The notes under the pieces: model-generated | The model's database searches: none | Told to the model about the DNA's origin: nothing | Seen by the model: the letters and a program-made list of their open reading frames with translations, nothing else | DNA from: Clostridia bacterium | Lineage (GTDB): Bacteria > Bacillota > DSM-521 > Neomoorellales > SLTJ01 | DNA: 6,837 nucleotides | Assembly (NCBI GenBank): GCA_014360105.1 | Contig: JACIYD010000082.1 | Coordinates: 1 to 6,837, forward strand | Reading direction: 5' to 3' | Translations under genes and position numbers: made by a program | Part shown: one piece after another, positions 1-6,092 of the stretch | Layout of the letters: every line of letters begins with the position of its first letter | How positions within the stretch are numbered: the first letter of the stretch is position 1

Positions 1-1
1 G

Positions 2-637
2 CTGCCCGAAGTCTCGCTTTTTAAAGTGGGGATGCAGCTCTACTACGGGCACGGCCCGCGGGTGGTGGAGGAGATCGGCCGCTGGGGGGGCCGGGTTTTC
101 CTCGACCTCAAGCTCCACGACATCCCGCACACGGTGTCCGAAGCGGTGCGGGTGCTGGCCAGGCTGGGGGTGGCCATGCTTACCGTGCACGCCAGCGGCG
201 GGCGCGAGATGCTCTCGCGCGCTGTGGAGGCGGCGCGCGAGGAGGCCGCCCTCGCCGGCCTGCCGGCACCGGTGCTCCTGGGTGTTACCGTGCTCACCAG
301 CCTGGGCCAGGGCGATCTGGCGGAATTGGGTTACGGGGGCCAGGTGCGGGACCTAGTCGTGCGCTTGGCCAGGCTGGCCCTCCAAGCGGGCTGCGGTGGG
401 GTCGTGGCCAGCGCCCGGGAGGCCCGAGTGCTGCGGCTCGCCTTTGGGCCGGACCTGGTCATCGTGGCCGCCGGCATCCGTCCCGCCTGGAGCGGCGTAG
501 ACGATCAGCAGCGGGTGATGACGCCGCGGGAGGCGCTCAAGGCGGGCGTCACCCACCTGGTGGTGGGCCGGCCGGTCACCCAGGCGCCGGATCCGCGGGC
601 CGCTCTGCGGCGTCTGCTGGCCGAGCTGCAGGATTAG
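2..637 (+). CDS. pyrF: Orotidine 5'-phosphate decarboxylase, 5'-truncated by the window edge
   Basis: Decarboxylates orotidine 5'-monophosphate to UMP, the last step of de novo pyrimidine synthesis, in the cytoplasm. The frame is open from base 2 and gives 211 residues. About 30 N-terminal residues are probably missing, since the family is usually near 240. The visible part starts just before the conserved FKVG segment (residues 7-10). The catalytic Asp/Lys cluster DLKLHDIP is at visible residues 35-42 (D35, K37, D40), followed by TVHASGG. Near the C-terminus are GIRP, DDQQRV and VVGRPVTQA, the phosphate-binding end of the TIM barrel. The usual TPGIR reads AAGIR here, a mild change outside the catalytic cluster. 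The stop is TAG at 635-637, and pyrE follows after 16 nt in the same direction, as in many pyr operons. The internal ATG at 26 is not the true start because homologous sequence continues upstream of it. Identification is secure. Confidence 0.96.
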   Translation: MPEVSLFKVGMQLYYGHGPRVVEEIGRWGGRVFLDLKLHDIPHTVSEAVRVLARLGVAMLTVHASGGREMLSRAVEAAREEAALAGLPAPVLLGVTVLTSLGQGDLAELGYGGQVRDLVVRLARLALQAGCGGVVASAREARVLRLAFGPDLVIVAAGIRPAWSGVDDQQRVMTPREALKAGVTHLVVGRPVTQAPDPRAALRRLLAELQD

Positions 638-653
638 TTCCGGGGGGAAGGGC

Positions 654-1244
654 ATGCTCACCGGTGACGCCATTTGGGATATCTTCCGCGCCTGTGGTGC
701 GATCCTCGAAGGGCATTTCTTGCTGACCTCCGGGCGGCACGCCGCGCGGTACATCCAGTGCGCCCGCGTCCTGCAGTACCCAACTTATGCGGCCCTGCTG
801 GGCGAGGAGCTGGCGCGTTTCTTCCGGGAGGAAGAAGTGGAGGTCGTCCTCGGCCCGGCGCTCGGGGCGGTAATCGTGGCGCACGAGGTGGCGCGCGCTC
901 TCGGCGCGCGGGCGATGTTTGCCGAACGGGAGGCGGGGAAGCTTACCTTGCGCCGCGGCTTTACCCTGGAAGCGGGAGAAACGGTGGTGGTGGTCGAGGA
1001 CGTGCTGACCACCGGGGGCTCGGCCGGGGAACTGCTGGCGCTGGCGGAGGCGGCGGGCGCCCGCGTGGTGGGCATCGGCGCCCTGGTGGACCGCAGCGGC
1101 GGCCACCTCACTTTTGCCCGGCCGCACCGGGCGCTGGTTACCCTGGATGTGCCCGCCTATGCGGCGGAGTCCTGCCCTCTTTGCCGCGAGGGCCTGCCCC
1201 TGGTTAAGCCCGGCAGCAGGGAAAAGGGAACGGGGCCGGCCTAG
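654..1244 (+). CDS. pyrE: Orotate phosphoribosyltransferase
   Basis: Transfers the phosphoribosyl group of PRPP to orotate, making OMP for PyrF in UMP synthesis; a cytoplasmic enzyme that normally works as a dimer. The 196-residue protein has the family landmarks in order: GHFLLTSGRH (residues 20-29), the AEREAGKLTLRRGF segment (90-103), and the PRPP-binding motif VVVVEDVLTTGGSAGE (111-126). It ends with CPLCREGLPLVKPGSR (174-189), typical of the shorter OPRTase subfamily found in thermophiles and clostridia. The ATG at 654 has a purine-rich ribosome binding site (GGGGGGAAGGG) a few bases upstream, and the N-terminus fits the family. It lies 16 nt after pyrF, so the two are surely cotranscribed. 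The stop at 1242-1244 faces the stop of rqcH on the other strand with only 14 nt between. Length and motifs are complete. Confidence 0.97.
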   Translation: MLTGDAIWDIFRACGAILEGHFLLTSGRHAARYIQCARVLQYPTYAALLGEELARFFREEEVEVVLGPALGAVIVAHEVARALGARAMFAEREAGKLTLRRGFTLEAGETVVVVEDVLTTGGSAGELLALAEAAGARVVGIGALVDRSGGHLTFARPHRALVTLDVPAYAAESCPLCREGLPLVKPGSREKGTGPA

Positions 1245-1258
1245 GGGTGGAGCGGCGG

Positions 1259-3022
1259 TCAGGCGCCGCCGGCGTCGCCCGTAGCACGGTCGCCGGTCGG
1301 GGCAAGGGGGCGGACGAGGATCGTCTGCTGGTGGGTATAGTGGACCATGCCGGGTCGGGCTCCTTTGCTTTTGTGCACGTGCTTGGCGAGGGTATAATCC
1401 ACCGCCACCAGGGCGCTGAGCCGGGCCTTGCTGTAAAAGGCGGCCAGCCCGGCGGCATATTCCAGGGTTGCCGGGGGAAGCGGCGCGCCGCCGGGGTTGC
1501 GCACCAGGACGTGTGCGCCCGGGAAGCCCCGGGCATGCAGCCAGACGTCTTCCGGGCGGGCCAGCCTGGCCACCAGATAGTCGTTCTGGCGGTTGTTCTT
1601 GCCCACGAGGACGGTATAGCCGTCCGGAGAAGTAAAACTCAGGGGCGCAGGCGTGCCCGGCCGCGCGGCTCCCGGCTTCGGTCTGGCCGGCGGTGCCGTC
1701 TGGCGGGCGAGCTCTTCCCCGATTTCGGCAAGGTCCTCCATCGTTTCCGCCCGCTCCAGACTCTCCTGTACCGTTTCCCAGTAGGCAAGCTCTTCCCGGG
1801 CCTGGGCAAGCAGTTGCGCTGCCTGTTCCGCCTGGGCGCGCGCTTTGCGGTATTTCTTGAACTGGCGCTGGGCGTTCTCCGCCGGCGTGAGCGAGGGGTC
1901 GAGCTCCAGCCGCACGATTTCGTCCGGCTGGTAGGGATTGGGCGCCTCTAAGACTGTCATGCCGCGTGTAAGCCGGTGCAGGTTGGCGATGATCAATTCG
2001 CCCGCCAGCCGGTACCGTTCTGCCGCCCGGGATTCGCTCAATGCTTCTTCGTAAAGGGCGACTTTGCGTGCCCACCGCTTCTGTTGCTCCGCGACCAGTT
2101 GTTCCAGGCGGCTTTTCTCCCGCTCGCGGCGTTCGCGCGCCTGGAGCTCGCGGTAAAAGCGCTCCACCGCCAGACTCATCCGGGGGACGGTTTCCTGGCG
2201 CAGTCCCCCATACTGTTTGAGGGGAATGGCGGCATAGGCCACCGGCCGGTGGTCGTCCCAAACGAGGGTTGGCTGGAATTGCTGCGTTTCCAAGACCTGC
2301 CTGATCTCTGACAGGGCTTGCCAGAGTCTGGCCAGCTCAAGGCTGCCGCAGAACTCCATTGGAAGGTTTGGATCCAGGCCCGCCCTGGCCACGACCTCGC
2401 GCGCGAGCTGCGGACCGAGGCCGTGCAGTTGCTGGATTAACGCTTTCTCCAGCGGCCTTTCCCAGCCCGCGCCGAGCAAAAGGGGACCGAGGTCCTCTTC
2501 GCGCAAAGCCAGGAGATCGGCCTTTGTCCCGGACGGCGGCGGCAGATACGGCTGGCCCGGAAATACCTCGCGGTAGCGGCTCACCGCGCGGCCGTAGCGT
2601 TTGAGACCGTCGAGAATGAGGCCGCTGCCCGGTTCGACGAGAATGAGGTTACTGTGGCGGCCCATGATTTCCGCAACCAGACGGTAGCGCTTCTCCCCCC
2701 GGATGGGCGGGCTCTGGAAGTGAAGGGTGATGACCCTTTCCAGAGGGGGAAGGGTAATCTCCTCGAGCAGGCAACCTTCCAGGTGGCGCCGCAGGACGAG
2801 GGCAAAAGGCGAGGGTGCGGTCGGGGACGGCAGCTCGCCGACCAGGTGCAGGCGGGCATGGGCGGCGTGCGCGGAATAGAAAAGAAGGCTGCGGCCACGG
2901 CGGCCGTAAAAGGCGAAGCCGATCTCCTCGCCGCCTACCTGGGTGATGCGTTCGAGGCGCGCGCCAACGAGTTCCCTAATTTCCAGGGCAACGGCTTGGG
3001 CTACCAGGGCGTCAAAGGCCAA
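1259..3022 (-). CDS. rqcH: RqcH, NFACT-family ribosome quality control factor (Rqc2/NEMF homologue, YloA/FbpA type)
   Basis: RqcH binds stalled 50S-peptidyl-tRNA complexes and, with RqcP, adds C-terminal alanine tails that mark the nascent chain for degradation. Older databases call it fibronectin-binding protein. From the TTG at 3022 the protein is 587 residues, close to B. subtilis RqcH (about 570). NFACT-N spans about residues 1-180, with EIMGRHSNLILVEPG at 118-132. A helix-hairpin-helix-like part follows near 190-215, then long charged helices (about 285-440) that fit the middle coiled-coil domain. The C-terminal NFACT-R domain has DGYTVLVGKNNRQND (467-481), DVWLHARGFPGAHV (492-505) and KSKGARPGMVHYTHQQT (551-567). 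The frame stays open up to 3214, but those 64 codons do not look like the family. A promoter lies inside them, and a Shine-Dalgarno (AAAGGAAG) sits 9 nt before the TTG. The usual DR catalytic pair reads Glu95-Arg96. The gene converges on pyrE. Confidence 0.93.
   Translation of the reverse strand: MAFDALVAQAVALEIRELVGARLERITQVGGEEIGFAFYGRRGRSLLFYSAHAAHARLHLVGELPSPTAPSPFALVLRRHLEGCLLEEITLPPLERVITLHFQSPPIRGEKRYRLVAEIMGRHSNLILVEPGSGLILDGLKRYGRAVSRYREVFPGQPYLPPPSGTKADLLALREEDLGPLLLGAGWERPLEKALIQQLHGLGPQLAREVVARAGLDPNLPMEFCGSLELARLWQALSEIRQVLETQQFQPTLVWDDHRPVAYAAIPLKQYGGLRQETVPRMSLAVERFYRELQARERREREKSRLEQLVAEQQKRWARKVALYEEALSESRAAERYRLAGELIIANLHRLTRGMTVLEAPNPYQPDEIVRLELDPSLTPAENAQRQFKKYRKARAQAEQAAQLLAQAREELAYWETVQESLERAETMEDLAEIGEELARQTAPPARPKPGAARPGTPAPLSFTSPDGYTVLVGKNNRQNDYLVARLARPEDVWLHARGFPGAHVLVRNPGGAPLPPATLEYAAGLAAFYSKARLSALVAVDYTLAKHVHKSKGARPGMVHYTHQQTILVRPLAPTGDRATGDAGGA
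1269..1296. other. GC-rich hairpin in the 3' end of rqcH, just past the pyrE stop
   Basis: CCGGCG (1269-1274) pairs exactly with CGCCGG (1291-1296). Inside it CCGT (1279-1282) pairs with ACGG (1286-1289) around an AGC loop, leaving a 4-against-1 internal loop. It begins 25 nt after the pyrE stop codon and lies within the last codons of rqcH. No T-run follows on either strand, so it is not a standard intrinsic terminator. It could still slow polymerase or protect the 3' end of the pyr mRNA. GC-rich coding DNA makes such hairpins by chance, so the functional reading is weak. Confidence 0.25.
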
Positions 3023-3031
3023 AAAGAAGCA

Positions 3032-3039
3032 CTTCCTTT
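3032..3039 (-). promoter_or_regulatory. Ribosome binding site that fixes the TTG start of rqcH
   Basis: On the minus strand AAAGGAAG lies 9 nt upstream of the TTG at 3022-3020. The codons right after that TTG (AFDALVAQAV) align with the usual N-terminus of NFACT proteins, and no ATG or GTG is available at this position. Confidence 0.7.
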
Positions 3040-3047
3040 CGGCCCCA

Positions 3048-3077
3048 AGTATAGCAAAAGCGGCGGGCGGCCGGCAA
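3048..3077 (-). promoter_or_regulatory. Sigma-A type promoter of rqcH, extended -10
   Basis: Read on the minus strand, TATACT (3053-3048) is a 5/6 match to the -10 hexamer and is directly preceded by TGC, giving an extended -10 (TGnTATACT). TTGCCG (3077-3072) is a 4/6 match to the -35 hexamer at 18 nt spacing. Transcription would start near 3041, only about 20 nt before the TTG start codon and just ahead of the AAAGGAAG ribosome binding site. This supports starting rqcH at 3022 and not at an upstream codon. Confidence 0.72.
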
Positions 3078-3342
3078 CCCGAGTATGCCCGTGCACGTTT
3101 TCTCACATAATGGAGGATGTTTGGAATCACGGGAGCCGCCGGAACGGCCCGCGGGAAGTTTGCATTAGCCGGAGGCGCCCCGGGTGGCCCCAAGCAGGAA
3201 TTCCCCGCTAGCACGTCGAAGCTAAGAGCAAAAGAGGCGGGAAGCGAGCTTCTCCGGCGAAAAACCGCCGCCGCAAGAGGTTGGTTGCTTCAGCCGTTCG
3301 CGCGCCGGGGAAATCGCGTGCCTGATTTGCGAGGCGGTCCTT
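3078..3342. other. Non-coding upstream region of dapF, no recognised element
   Basis: About 265 nt between the rqcH promoter and dapF. Frames that stay open here give sequence resembling no family I know, so I see no gene. A CATAAT hexamer (3106-3111, plus strand) could be a -10 for dapF, but no acceptable -35 lies 16-18 nt upstream. It would leave a leader of about 225 nt. Short inverted repeats exist: GAAGCT (3218-3223) with AGCTTC (3247-3252), and GGGAAG/CTTCTC around a CGAG loop (3239-3254). I looked for lysine riboswitch, T-box, SAM, TPP and c-di-GMP signatures and found none. No intrinsic terminator is visible. Confidence 0.5.
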
Positions 3343-4221
3343 TTGCGCTTTACCAAAATGCACGGCCTTGGCAACGACTTCGTCGTGGTCGACGGCCTGA
3401 GGCAAGCCCTCCCGGAAGAAAAGACCTGGCCGGGCCTTGCCCGGTCCCTGTGCGAGCGCCGCCACGGCATCGGAGCGGACGGTCTGGTTTTCGTTTTGCC
3501 CGCCGCGGGGGGTGTCATCCGCATGCGCATCTTCAACCCCGATGGTTCGGAAGCAGAAATGTGCGGCAATGCCATTCGCTGCGTGGCTAAGTATGCCTGC
3601 GAGCACCTCGGTCTGGGTGGCGAAGGGTTTCTCGTGGAAACCCTCGCCGGCCCGAAGGAAGTGAGGCCGACGTACCGTGGCGGCCGGGTCGCCTCGGTGA
3701 CGGTAAACATGGGCGAGCCGGTGCTGGAGGCGAAGGCGATTCCCGTGGTGGCGCCGGCAAGCCCCGTGGTCGACTGGCCCTTAGGTGCCGGCGGTCACGA
3801 GTTTCGCGTCACCTGCGTTTCTCTGGGAAACCCGCATTGCGTCATCTTCACTGATGCCCCGGAGGCGATGGAGCTAGAACGCTGGGGCCCGGCTTTGGAA
3901 AGACATCCCGCTTTTCCCCGCCGGACCAACGTCGAGTTCGTTCGGGTAGTTTCCCCGGACAAGCTTGCGGTTAGGGTTTGGGAAAGGGGCGCCGGCGCGA
4001 CCATGGCCTGCGGCACGGGCGCCTGTGCCGCGGCGGTGGCCGGTGTCTTGGCCGGGGTGAGCGCGGCCCGGGTGACGGTGAGTCTCCCCGGCGGGGATTT
4101 GCGCGTCTGGTGGGAAGGGCCCGGCAGTGCAGTTTGGCTGGAGGGGCCTGCGGTGGAAGTTTTCCGGGGGGAGACCGACCTGGAAGAGATGCGGGAGGAA
4201 GCAACATGCCCAGGAGCATGA
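3343..4221 (+). CDS. dapF: Diaminopimelate epimerase
   Basis: Interconverts LL- and meso-diaminopimelate without a cofactor, using two cysteines as acid and base. The product feeds lysine synthesis and peptidoglycan cross-linking. The 292-residue protein has both halves of the pseudo-symmetric fold: MHGLGNDFVVVDG (6-18), RHGIGADG (40-47), NPDGSEAEMCGNAIRC (65-80) with catalytic Cys74, GNPHCVIF (162-169), and ERGAGATMACGTGACA (214-229) with catalytic Cys223. The start is TTG at 3343, placed so the protein begins RFTKMHGLGND like the family. GAGG at 3331-3334 is its ribosome binding site, 8 nt away. The ATG at 3358 would cut off conserved residues. The C-terminal tail after about 275 is slightly longer than usual and runs into the next gene: the last 16 nt overlap yicC, implying cotranscription and probably coupled translation. 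Confidence 0.96.
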   Translation: MRFTKMHGLGNDFVVVDGLRQALPEEKTWPGLARSLCERRHGIGADGLVFVLPAAGGVIRMRIFNPDGSEAEMCGNAIRCVAKYACEHLGLGGEGFLVETLAGPKEVRPTYRGGRVASVTVNMGEPVLEAKAIPVVAPASPVVDWPLGAGGHEFRVTCVSLGNPHCVIFTDAPEAMELERWGPALERHPAFPRRTNVEFVRVVSPDKLAVRVWERGAGATMACGTGACAAAVAGVLAGVSAARVTVSLPGGDLRVWWEGPGSAVWLEGPAVEVFRGETDLEEMREEATCPGA

Positions 4222-5084
4222 CAGGTTTCGGCAGCGGCAGCGCGGCGGAAGGGGGCGTGAAAGTGAAGGCCGAAGTGCGGGCGCTTAATCACCGTTTCCT
4301 CGAAATCAACGTACGCCTGCCGCGGCCTTACCTTTCATTGGAGGAGCGGGTGCGCCAGATGGTGGGCGGGATGGTCTCGCGCGGCCACCTTGATATCTTT
4401 ATCACCATAGACCAAGAAAAAACGAAAAAAATGCAGATAAAGGTTGACAAGGAACTGGCAATGGCTTATTATGATTACCTGAAGGAAATAGCGCAATATT
4501 TGGATATTCCGGTAGATCTCGGCATCCGTGAGCTAATCGCCCTCCCGGGCGTGATCGAGGTAGGGGAAGAAGAGAATAACCCCGAAGGCGTCTGGCCGGT
4601 GGTTGCCAGGGCGCTGGCGCAGGCTCTGGAAGCGCTGGTGGCAGGTCGCGAACGCGAGGGACGCCGGCTCGGCGCCGACCTGGAACAGCGGGTACGGCGG
4701 CTGGAGCAATACGTGGGCCAAATCGCCGCGGAGCGGGAGGCCGTGCTGGCTGCGTACCGGGAGCGCCTCCAGGCTAGGGCTCAGGAACTGCTCGGGTCGC
4801 TCCCGGTAAGCGGGGAACGACTGCTGCAAGAAGTAGTTTTCCTGGCGGAACGGAGCGACGTTACGGAGGAGCTCGTGCGGTTGCGCAGCCACCTGAGCGA
4901 AATGGGGGCGGCGTTAAGGGCAGAGGTCCCGGTGGGCCGCAAGCTCGACTTCCTCATCCAGGAGGCCTACCGCGAGGTGACCACGCTCGGCGCCAAGGCG
5001 GCGGGCAGCGCCGTCGGCTCCCTGGTGGTCGCCTGCAAGGAAGAGCTGGAGAAAATCCGGGAGCAGGCGCAGAACCTTGAATAG
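4206..5084 (+). CDS. yicC: YicC/YloC-family endoribonuclease
   Basis: Members of this family (E. coli YicC, B. subtilis YloC) are RNases; E. coli YicC is also reported to aid decay of the small RNA RyhB. The 292-residue length matches (E. coli 287). The N-terminus RSMTGFG (3-9) and VRALNHRFLEINVRLPR (24-40) are classic for the YicC_N domain. The C-terminal DUF1732 part has SDVTEELVRLRSHL (217-230), VGRKLDFLIQE (243-253) and KIREQAQNLE (283-292). The usual QEMNRE-NT-SK signature reads QEAYREVTTLGAK (252-264), an odd departure. The ATG at 4206 has GGGAGGAA at 4193-4200, 5 nt upstream. An alternative ATG at 4218 overlaps the dapF stop as ATGA but would lose the RSM lead-in. Residues about 62-105 are coded by an AT-rich stretch with A/T-ending codons, unlike the rest of the gene, and a promoter-like sequence sits there. 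Confidence 0.93.
   Translation: MPRSMTGFGSGSAAEGGVKVKAEVRALNHRFLEINVRLPRPYLSLEERVRQMVGGMVSRGHLDIFITIDQEKTKKMQIKVDKELAMAYYDYLKEIAQYLDIPVDLGIRELIALPGVIEVGEEENNPEGVWPVVARALAQALEALVAGREREGRRLGADLEQRVRRLEQYVGQIAAEREAVLAAYRERLQARAQELLGSLPVSGERLLQEVVFLAERSDVTEELVRLRSHLSEMGAALRAEVPVGRKLDFLIQEAYREVTTLGAKAAGSAVGSLVVACKEELEKIREQAQNLE
4444..4472 (+). promoter_or_regulatory. Near-consensus sigma-A promoter inside yicC
   Basis: TTGACA (4444-4449, 6/6) is followed by exactly 17 nt and then TATTAT (4467-4472, 5/6). Two A-tracts, A6 at 4417-4422 and A7 at 4425-4431, fall at about -62 to -48 relative to a start near 4479, where an UP element would lie. It is the best promoter-like match I found on either strand. 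It would give a transcript covering the rest of yicC and then remA, gmk, rpoZ and coaBC. It is predicted from sequence only and lies within coding DNA, so activity is unproven. Confidence 0.55.
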
Positions 5085-5102
5085 CGGCAAGGGAGATGGG
5101 AA

Positions 5103-5180
5103 ATGGGACGAAAGAAGAAGGTGGAGAGGGCAGCCCCGCCGGTAAAGGAAGAGAAGAAACAAGAGCCAGGAGGGACAACC
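5103..5180 (+). other. In-frame upstream extension of remA, or purine-rich leader
   Basis: An ATG at 5103 is in frame with remA and would add 26 residues ([20 protein letters not shown], then EPGGTT) before the family's normal first Met. It has its own plausible ribosome binding site, GGGAG at 5091-5095, 7 nt upstream. The stretch from the yicC stop to remA is strongly purine-rich and shows no hairpin. It may be translated as a basic/acidic tail on RemA, or it may simply be spacer. RemA proteins that I know begin at the Met coded at 5181, so I treat the extension as unproven. Confidence 0.35.
5168..5174 (+). promoter_or_regulatory. Strong Shine-Dalgarno sequence setting the remA start
   Basis: AGGAGGG lies 6 nt before the ATG at 5181. 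It is one of the strongest ribosome binding sites in the window and marks the start that matches the conserved RemA N-terminus ([12 protein letters not shown]). Confidence 0.8.
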
Positions 5181-5468
5181 ATGGAGATCAGGCTGATCAA
5201 CATTGGGTTCGGCAATATTGTCTCGGCGAACCGCATCGTGGCCATTGTTAGCCCAGAGTCGGCTCCCATCAAGCGCATCATCCAGGAGGCCAGGGAGCGG
5301 GGCGTGCTTGTCGACGCTACCTACGGGCGACGGACGCGTGCCGTCATTATTACCGATAGCGACCACGTCATTCTTTCGGCGGTACAACCGGAAACGGTGG
5401 CCCACCGTCTGGGAACGAAGGAAGTGGCGGCCACCACGCTGGTACGGGTTGACGAGGCGGCCCAGTAA
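5181..5468 (+). CDS. remA: RemA-family DNA-binding regulator (DUF370)
   Basis: In B. subtilis RemA is a small DNA-binding protein that activates extracellular matrix and osmoprotection genes and forms a ring-like oligomer. In clostridia its targets are mostly unknown. From the ATG at 5181 the product is 95 residues (B. subtilis 89), covering the whole conserved domain: [20 protein letters not shown] at the start, [18 protein letters not shown] (24-41), [20 protein letters not shown] (45-64), and [12 protein letters not shown] (66-77). Conservation is very high, so the identification is secure even though the protein is short. It sits between yicC (stop at 5084) and gmk (12 nt downstream), its usual place in Firmicutes. 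The start is set by the AGGAGGG site. An alternative ATG at 5103 would add a 26-residue charged tail. If the promoter within yicC is active, remA would be the first complete gene on that transcript. Confidence 0.93.
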   Translation: MEIRLINIGFGNIVSANRIVAIVSPESAPIKRIIQEARERGVLVDATYGRRTRAVIITDSDHVILSAVQPETVAHRLGTKEVAATTLVRVDEAAQ

Positions 5469-5480
5469 AGAGGCGAAAAA

Positions 5481-6092
5481 ATGGCTGCCGGTCTCTTGTT
5501 GGTTGTTTCCGGCCCTTCCGGGGCAGGAAAGGGAACCGTCTGTCGGGAACTCCTGCGGCGGCTGCCGGGGCTTTGGTACTCTGTTTCGGCGACCACCAGG
5601 CCGCCGCGGCCCGGTGAGCGGCCCGGGGTCGATTACTATTTTATCTCCGAAGAGGAGTTTCGGCGGCTCCGGGAGGCCGACGCGCTCCTGGAATGGGCGC
5701 AGGTTTACGGCGACTACTACGGCACGCCGCGGGCGCCGGTGGTAGAGCGCCTGGCGCAAGGTCAAGACGTCTTGCTGGAGATCGACGTCCAAGGAGCGCG
5801 CCAGGTGAAAGCGCGGCTGCCCGAGGCGGTAACCGTTTTTCTCCTTCCCCCCTCTTACGGGGAGCTGGCACGGCGATTAGCGGGACGCGGCACCGAAGAC
5901 GCAGCGCAAATGAGGCGGCGGCTGGAACTGGCGTCTTTTGAAATAGAACGGGCAAAAGAGTACGATTACCTCGTGGTCAACGAGGAGATAGCCCAGGCCA
6001 CGGCAAAAATCGAGGCGATTATCACCGCCGAGAAGTGCCGCCCCCAGCGGGCGGCGCCGTACTTATTGCAGGAGGGCATAGTGGATGAATAG
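5481..6092 (+). CDS. gmk: Guanylate kinase
   Basis: Phosphorylates GMP (and dGMP) to GDP with ATP, supplying GTP and controlling (p)ppGpp precursors; cytoplasmic. The 203-residue length is standard. The P-loop GPSGAGKGT is at residues 11-19. The GMP-binding region follows, with SVSATTRPPRPGE (34-46) and GVDYYF (49-54). LLEIDVQGARQVK lies near 96-108, followed by the lid region GRGTEDAAQMRRRLELA and the closing motif YDYLVVNEE. The ATG at 5481 is preceded by AAGAGG (5468-5473), which overlaps the remA stop codon and is 7 nt from the start. The stop TAG (6090-6092) lies inside the start of rpoZ, an 8 nt overlap suggesting translational coupling. The gmk-rpoZ pair is conserved across many bacteria. 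No anomalies seen. Confidence 0.97.
   Translation: MAAGLLLVVSGPSGAGKGTVCRELLRRLPGLWYSVSATTRPPRPGERPGVDYYFISEEEFRRLREADALLEWAQVYGDYYGTPRAPVVERLAQGQDVLLEIDVQGARQVKARLPEAVTVFLLPPSYGELARRLAGRGTEDAAQMRRRLELASFEIERAKEYDYLVVNEEIAQATAKIEAIITAEKCRPQRAAPYLLQEGIVDE

Noticed and set aside
1371..1398. TTGTGC-16-TATAAT on the plus strand, a possible antisense promoter within rqcH
   Set aside because: The perfect -10 arises from the codons of the conserved Asp-Tyr-Thr in the NFACT-R domain, and the -35 matches only 3 of 6 positions.
1247..1951. A 234-codon plus-strand open frame antisense to rqcH
   Set aside because: It lies wholly within the NFACT coding region, has no recognisable domain and no good ribosome binding site; composition explains it.
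576..2261. A 561-codon open frame on the minus strand running across pyrE and the 3' half of rqcH
   Set aside because: It is a shadow of GC-rich coding sequence: the product is Pro/Gly/Arg/Ala-rich with no family motifs, and both real genes over it have full family signatures.
3117..3590. A plus-strand open frame starting at the ATG after GGAGG at 3112-3116
   Set aside because: It overlaps about 250 nt of dapF in another frame and its product is Arg/Gly/Pro-rich without any family resemblance.
3982..4030. DapF ERGAGAT in place of the common ERGxGET next to the second catalytic Cys
   Set aside because: Variants such as GAT or GPT at this place occur in other DapF proteins as I recall, and both catalytic Cys residues and the Glu-Arg pair are intact.
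4417..4431. A6 and A7 runs in yicC as a programmed frameshift site
   Set aside because: The runs are not in the X-XXY-YYZ phase for the gene frame, and the protein continues with family sequence in the same frame on both sides.
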